Source: Dehalococcoidia bacterium (lineage in GTDB: Bacteria; Chloroflexota; Dehalococcoidia; Lucifugimonadales; UBA3495). From it: a stretch of DNA of 9,202 bases. Position numbers and translations under genes: made by a program. The notes under the pieces were generated by a model. It had not been told where the DNA came from. It did not search any database and saw only the letters and a program-made list of their open reading frames with translations. Shown here in pieces: positions 6,218 through 9,202 of this stretch (the stretch's first letter is position 1; each line of letters opens with the position of its first letter). Where the stretch lies: positions 44,295 to 53,496 of the forward strand of contig NVWX01000008.1 of NCBI GenBank assembly GCA_002746355.1, given 5' to 3'.

Positions 6218-7228
6218 TTAGTCCATGTACGGAATGATCCGGTCGCCGATCAGGTCGATGGTCTTCATGATCTGGGCGTGGGACGGGCCTCCCGAGTGGG
6301 CGTGCCGCAGGCGCAACAGGCAGGACTCGGCGCCGGTGCCTTCGCTCCAGCGCTGGAACTCTGTCAGGCATTCTTCGGGGTCTCCCATGATCAGGCGGTC
6401 CTTGGCGACGCGCTCCAGAGTCAGCTCCGATTCGTCCTTGATGGACTTGAACTCGGAGAGTCCGTTCCGCCAGTAGTACTTGTAGGCGGCCATTACCTCG
6501 GGGCCATAGACCTCTTCCGCTTCTTTCCTGGAGCTGGCCACCCAGGCGTCTCGCATGATCACCGGCGTAGGCGTCTTGCCGGCGGCTTCTGCGGCCGCTT
6601 TGTACTGGTCGATCAGCCGGACAGTATTGTCCAAGGTGGTGCTGGGCGTGGTGACCAACGCGTCTCCGATATTCGCCGCCCGGCGCGCGCTCACCGGTGC
6701 GCTGGCCCCGATCCAGATGGGAGGATGAGGCTTCTGCACCGTGTCCGGCCGCACCGTAAGGTTCTCGATCTGATGGTGTTTGCCGTCGAATGAGAACTCC
6801 TTGCCCGACCAGCATTCGCGCAGTATGTGGACCTTCTCCTCGAATAGCTCAACGCGGTCCGACATGTTGACGCCGAACGCATCAAAATCTGCCTGTTGGT
6901 AGCCCAGTCCCACCCCTACGGTCACCCGTCCTTTGGAGATGATATCCAGCGTGACAACGTCTTCAGCCAGCCGCACCGGGTGGTGCAGCGGCAATAGGAT
7001 CACCGATGTCCCGACCCGTAGCGTGGTTGTCGCCGCGGCGACGGCGGTGCAGACGATCAGCGGCGACGGCAGGAACCCGTCTTTGTCCTGATGATGCTCG
7101 CCGAAGAAACACGAGTCAAACCCGGCCTGCTCGGCCAACTGGGCCTCCTCGATAACCTCATCCACGCACCTGGGTAGGTCCTCGCCCCGGGGAGGGTTGG
7201 CGATGGAACTGTATATCCCAAATTTCAT
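6218..7228 (-). CDS. Luciferase-like (LLM class) flavin-dependent oxidoreductase
   Basis: The 336-residue product is a bacterial-luciferase-like TIM-barrel monooxygenase, using FMNH2 or F420H2. It starts 'MKFGIYSSIANPPRG', followed by 'AEQAGFDSCFFGEHH' (32-46), then 'LRVGTSVILLPLHHPVRLAED' (70-90), and 'ISKGRVTVGVGLGY' (97-110). Then come 'PHPPIWIGASAP' and a C-terminal GDPEECLTEFQRW, all usual landmarks of the family. The frame is open upstream to 7501, but that part overlaps the divergent mutM gene and has no family similarity; the ATG at 7226-7228 has GAGAGGGG at 7238-7245 in front. It heads a leftward pair with the CoA-transferase. Such monooxygenases often oxidise hydrophobic or ring substrates; the real substrate and cofactor cannot be decided from the sequence. 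Confidence 0.92.
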   Translation of the reverse strand: MKFGIYSSIANPPRGEDLPRCVDEVIEEAQLAEQAGFDSCFFGEHHQDKDGFLPSPLIVCTAVAAATTTLRVGTSVILLPLHHPVRLAEDVVTLDIISKGRVTVGVGLGYQQADFDAFGVNMSDRVELFEEKVHILRECWSGKEFSFDGKHHQIENLTVRPDTVQKPHPPIWIGASAPVSARRAANIGDALVTTPSTTLDNTVRLIDQYKAAAEAAGKTPTPVIMRDAWVASSRKEAEEVYGPEVMAAYKYYWRNGLSEFKSIKDESELTLERVAKDRLIMGDPEECLTEFQRWSEGTGAESCLLRLRHAHSGGPSHAQIMKTIDLIGDRIIPYMD

Positions 7229-7274
7229 GACTTTCTGCCCCTCTCGGTTCGTTGGTTTACCACTCGTCGTAGAG

Positions 7275-7303
7275 AGTATCACCGTATAGAATGGGATTGC
7301 CAA
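7275..7303 (-). promoter_or_regulatory. Candidate sigma70-type promoter for the monooxygenase-CoA-transferase pair
   Basis: On the - strand, TTGGCA (complement of 7298-7303, five of six -35 matches) is followed by exactly 17 bases and GATACT (complement of 7275-7280, four of six -10 matches). Transcription would start near 7268, about 40 bases before the ATG. It lies in the 118-base divergent region shared with mutM. On the + strand the only clear AT-rich -10-like string is TATAGAAT at 7285-7292, without a good -35, so the mutM promoter is not assigned. Confidence 0.5.
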
Positions 7304-7346
7304 TCGAGAACTATGAGCACAACATCGCCAGGAGGATTGTCCCGAC

Positions 7347-8159
7347 ATGCCCGAACTGCCTGAGGTGGAAAATACGCGCCGGAACCTGGTGCGGGCGGGA
7401 CTGCCCGGTTGCACCATCACCGGCGCAAACATCACCTGGGCCAACACAGTGAAGAAACCCTCGGCGGCGGAGCTGGCGGAGGGCCTGAAAGACCGCACCA
7501 TCCAGGACGTTCAGCGTCGCGGCAAGTACCTCATCTTCCCTCTTTCCGGCGGCGGACCTGCCGCTTTCATCGTGCATCTGGGCATGACCGGCAGGCTCCG
7601 GGTCCAACCACAGTCCCAAGAACCGGACCCCATGACCCGGCATTTCTTCCCCTTGGGCGACGGGCGGGAGCTCCGGTTCGTAGACGGTCGCAAGTTCGGC
7701 AAGCTGTGGCTGGTGGACTCCCCCGACGAGGTGCTGCCAGTCATGAGCCCCGAACCATTCGACGATGACTTCACCGTTGAGACCTTGGCGGAGTCCTTCG
7801 CCGGCAGGAAGGCCCCGGTCAAAGCCCTGCTGTTGGAGCAGTCCGTGGCCTGCGGTCTGGGGAACCTCTATGCCGACGAATCGTTGTTCCTGGCCGGCCT
7901 GCACCCGGAGCGGCCAGCCAGCGATCTTTCCATCGAAGAGATCGCACGGTTGCGACAGGCGATCATCGACTCGCTCACGGCGGCCTATGGGGTTTACGAC
8001 CGGGCCCGCGACCAAGACTGGCCCGACCCGCCGACGGCATTGACCACCTGGAGCCACCCCCGCGACGTTAAGGCGTCTTGCCCTAACTGCGGGACCAACA
8101 TGGCGGCGATCCGGATCCGCGCCCGAGGCACTTATTTCTGCGCGAAATGCCAGGTCTGA
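7347..8159 (+). CDS. mutM: Formamidopyrimidine-DNA glycosylase (Fpg/MutM)
   Basis: Fpg removes 8-oxoguanine and formamidopyrimidines from DNA and cleaves the abasic site. The start MPELPEVE gives the catalytic N-terminal Pro and Glu after Met removal; RRGKY holds the conserved Lys (K60). HLGMTGRL (77-84) and FVDGRKFG (phosphate contact and intercalating loop) follow. The helix-two-turn-helix 'LLLEQSVACGLGNLYADES' is intact. The C-terminal zinc finger has C245, C248, C265 and C268 (CxxC, 16 residues, CxxC) ending FCAKCQ. The stretch between the helix-two-turn-helix region and the zinc finger lacks the usual GG(S/T)T..D and VYGR motifs and reads DRARDQDWPDPP instead, so the lesion-capping loop differs. 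The length (270) is normal. AGGAGGA at 7330-7336 supports the ATG. The next gene follows after 16 bases. Nei-type glycosylases are less likely given PELPEVE and the finger. Confidence 0.93.
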   Translation: MPELPEVENTRRNLVRAGLPGCTITGANITWANTVKKPSAAELAEGLKDRTIQDVQRRGKYLIFPLSGGGPAAFIVHLGMTGRLRVQPQSQEPDPMTRHFFPLGDGRELRFVDGRKFGKLWLVDSPDEVLPVMSPEPFDDDFTVETLAESFAGRKAPVKALLLEQSVACGLGNLYADESLFLAGLHPERPASDLSIEEIARLRQAIIDSLTAAYGVYDRARDQDWPDPPTALTTWSHPRDVKASCPNCGTNMAAIRIRARGTYFCAKCQV

Positions 8160-8175
8160 TTCTTAGGAGCATCAA

Positions 8176-8679
8176 ATGGCAGACAACGTCCACGATCTGT
8201 TGATCATCTACACGTCTAAGAACGGCCGCACCGGCGCCATGGTGGAGCCTATTCGCAAGGGGATGGAAGACGCGGGGGCCAGCACGTTGGTCCGTACGGT
8301 GGAAGAAGTCCAGTGGGAAGAGATGTTGTCCGCCAAGGGCGTCATCATCGGCACGCCGGTGCGTTTCGGGGACGTTGATTGGCAGATCAAGCGTTTGTTC
8401 GATGTCATGACCTTCCAGGACTACCCCGGTCCGCTATCGGGCAAGGTCGGCGGGGCGTTCACCGGCGGAGGCCGTCCCGGCGGCGGGGCCGAACTGGCCC
8501 TGCTCAGCATGCTCCACATCCTGCTCAACCACGGCATGGTCATCCAGGGAAACGCTTTTACGTCCCACTACGGCCCGGTGGCCCTGCGTGACTTCCCCGA
8601 AGAAGAAGTCAACGCCATCTGCAACGCCTGGGGTCGCCACTGGGCAGAGTTGGTGCGGCGGCTAAATCCGGTGGGTTAA
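8176..8679 (+). CDS. Short WrbA/flavodoxin-like NAD(P)H:quinone oxidoreductase family protein
   Basis: The 167-residue protein has a flavodoxin fold. Strand 1 ends in the FMN phosphate loop YTSKNGRTGAM (12-22), the second flavin loop is GTPVRFGDVD (59-68), and the third segment 'FTGGGRPGGGAELALLSML' (95-113) with 'LLNHGMVIQG' matches the WrbA-type GG.E motif and 'LLHHGM' stretch. It is shorter than the usual WrbA length of about 200, mainly in the middle, so it may be a compact flavoprotein or FMN reductase instead of true WrbA. TAGGAG at 8163-8168 precedes the ATG. The gene starts 16 bases after mutM, so the two are probably co-transcribed. A two-electron quinone reductase that limits oxidative stress would fit next to an 8-oxoG repair enzyme, but this link is inference. 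Confidence 0.82.
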   Translation: MADNVHDLLIIYTSKNGRTGAMVEPIRKGMEDAGASTLVRTVEEVQWEEMLSAKGVIIGTPVRFGDVDWQIKRLFDVMTFQDYPGPLSGKVGGAFTGGGRPGGGAELALLSMLHILLNHGMVIQGNAFTSHYGPVALRDFPEEEVNAICNAWGRHWAELVRRLNPVG

Positions 8680-8703
8680 AAACCCGCGCCTGCGACGGGC
8701 ATT

Positions 8704-8741
8704 CCCTCTCCCGCGCACGGGAGAGTGCTAGGGTGAGGGCC
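8704..8741. repeat. REP-like palindrome between convergent genes
   Basis: CTCTCCCG (8706-8713) and CGGGAGAG (8718-8725) form a perfect 8-base stem with a 4-base loop. AGGGTGAGGG (8730-8739) could pair alternatively with CCCTCTCCC at 8704-8712. The pattern 'CCCTCTCCC..GGGAGAG..AGGGTGAGGGC' resembles a REP-type motif that recurs in many bacterial genomes. There is no T-tract on either strand, so it is not a classical intrinsic terminator, though it lies where the flavoprotein and MOSC genes converge and could act as a transcript end. The rest of 8680-8799 holds nothing else I can support. Confidence 0.6.
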
Positions 8742-8799
8742 AGCGTTCCTCGTGGACCAAGCCTCTCTGCCGCAGCGCGGACCACTATCCGAATTGCCT

Positions 8800-9202
8800 C
8801 TAGTCGAGGGAGGTGGCGATTATGTCCCCTTCTCTGATGATTCCGTCAGTCAGTATTTCGCAGCTTATTCCGCCATTGTCCCAGAGCTCTTCGTATAAAC
8901 CGGGTTGCCCCAGAAGCTTCTCCAGATAGAGACATGGCTGGGTGATTCGGTGGGCCCTTAAGCGTACCGTTCCGACAAAGAACTCGGTCCCGACCAGGTC
9001 GTTGATCTCAATGCCCCTAGTGATGACATTCCGGCGGCACTCCTCCGGCTTAACAGTGATGTTGAACTTATCCTTGAGCGACTCCAACACTTCACTTTGA
9101 ATCAAGGTAACCTGCCGGCCCGGTTCCGGCTTCTTCGAGTAGGTCCCGGTGCCCAGAAAATAACGGTCTCCCTCGATGCCGCGTCCGGCTAATGCGGAAA
9201 AT
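8800..9202 (-). CDS. MOSC-domain protein, C-terminal part (5' end outside window)
   Basis: The frame stays open leftwards from the right edge (first full codon at 9201) to a TAG at 8800-8802, giving 133 visible residues; a TTG at 9105 is internal. The visible part matches the MOSC domain (molybdenum cofactor sulfurase C-terminal): 'GRGIEGDRYFLGTGTY' near the edge, then GRQVTLIQSE, 'CRRNVITRGIEINDLVG', and 'ITQPCLYLE', where the Cys (about visible residue 90) is the conserved sulfur-carrying position. It ends with a G..CEILTDGIIREGD strand. MOSC proteins carry sulfur for molybdenum cofactor or other metal-sulfur chemistry, and standalone versions have mostly unknown partners. No molybdoenzyme gene is visible in the window. 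Confidence 0.85.
   Translation of the reverse strand, partial: FSALAGRGIEGDRYFLGTGTYSKKPEPGRQVTLIQSEVLESLKDKFNITVKPEECRRNVITRGIEINDLVGTEFFVGTVRLRAHRITQPCLYLEKLLGQPGLYEELWDNGGISCEILTDGIIREGDIIATSLD

Noticed and set aside
7229..7501. N-terminal extension of the luciferase-like monooxygenase by 91 residues
   Set aside because: The added residues overlap the divergent mutM gene and its promoter region, show no family similarity, and the ATG at 7228 gives the standard N-terminus with a ribosome binding site.

Overview
The window is a typical gene-dense stretch of bacterial chromosome, moderately GC-rich. It has tightly packed genes, TTG/ATG starts with GGAGG-type ribosome binding sites, and short intergenic regions with REP-like palindromes. 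The gene mix (luciferase-like monooxygenase, class III CoA-transferase, COG3618-type amidohydrolase, GYD-domain protein, retropepsin-like small protein, MOSC protein) resembles uncultured Chloroflexota of the Dehalococcoidia/SAR202 type. That taxonomic guess is inference from content only; there is no rRNA or other marker gene here.

Left part (1-2846, + strand): a thiamin-pyrimidine salvage cluster. It opens with the C-terminal half of an NMT1/ThiY-like substrate-binding protein. An extended -10 promoter candidate follows, and then four genes run in one direction: a GYD-domain protein, TenA, ThiD (overlapping tenA) and a small retropepsin-like protein. The expected logic is uptake of a pyrimidine precursor by the ABC transporter, hydrolysis to HMP by TenA, and phosphorylation to HMP-P and HMP-PP by ThiD. 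TenA contains no cysteine at all, so it cannot be the classical Cys-dependent TenA_C type. The retropepsin-like protein has lost its catalytic Asp motif.

Middle (2847-4936, + strand): an intergenic region holding a composite inverted repeat made of two REP-like hairpins and a candidate promoter. It is followed by a two-gene unit: an amidohydrolase of the TIM-barrel lactonase type and a tandem bicupin with two four-histidine metal sites.

Right-middle (4937-7228, - strand): a two-gene unit read leftwards, a luciferase-like flavin monooxygenase followed by a CaiB/BaiF CoA-transferase. The CoA-transferase is exactly back to back with the bicupin: the two stop codons abut and together form TGATCA.

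Right (7347-9202): diverging from the monooxygenase is a + strand pair, formamidopyrimidine-DNA glycosylase (mutM) and a short WrbA/flavodoxin-like flavoprotein. Then comes a second REP-like palindrome, and then the C-terminal part of a MOSC-domain protein on the - strand, running off the window.

I see no CRISPR array, tRNA, rRNA, insertion sequence, phage gene or obvious defence system. The most interesting points are the unusual members of the salvage operon (Cys-less TenA, GYD partner, pseudo-protease) and the lactonase-bicupin pair. Neither is proven to be a new system.
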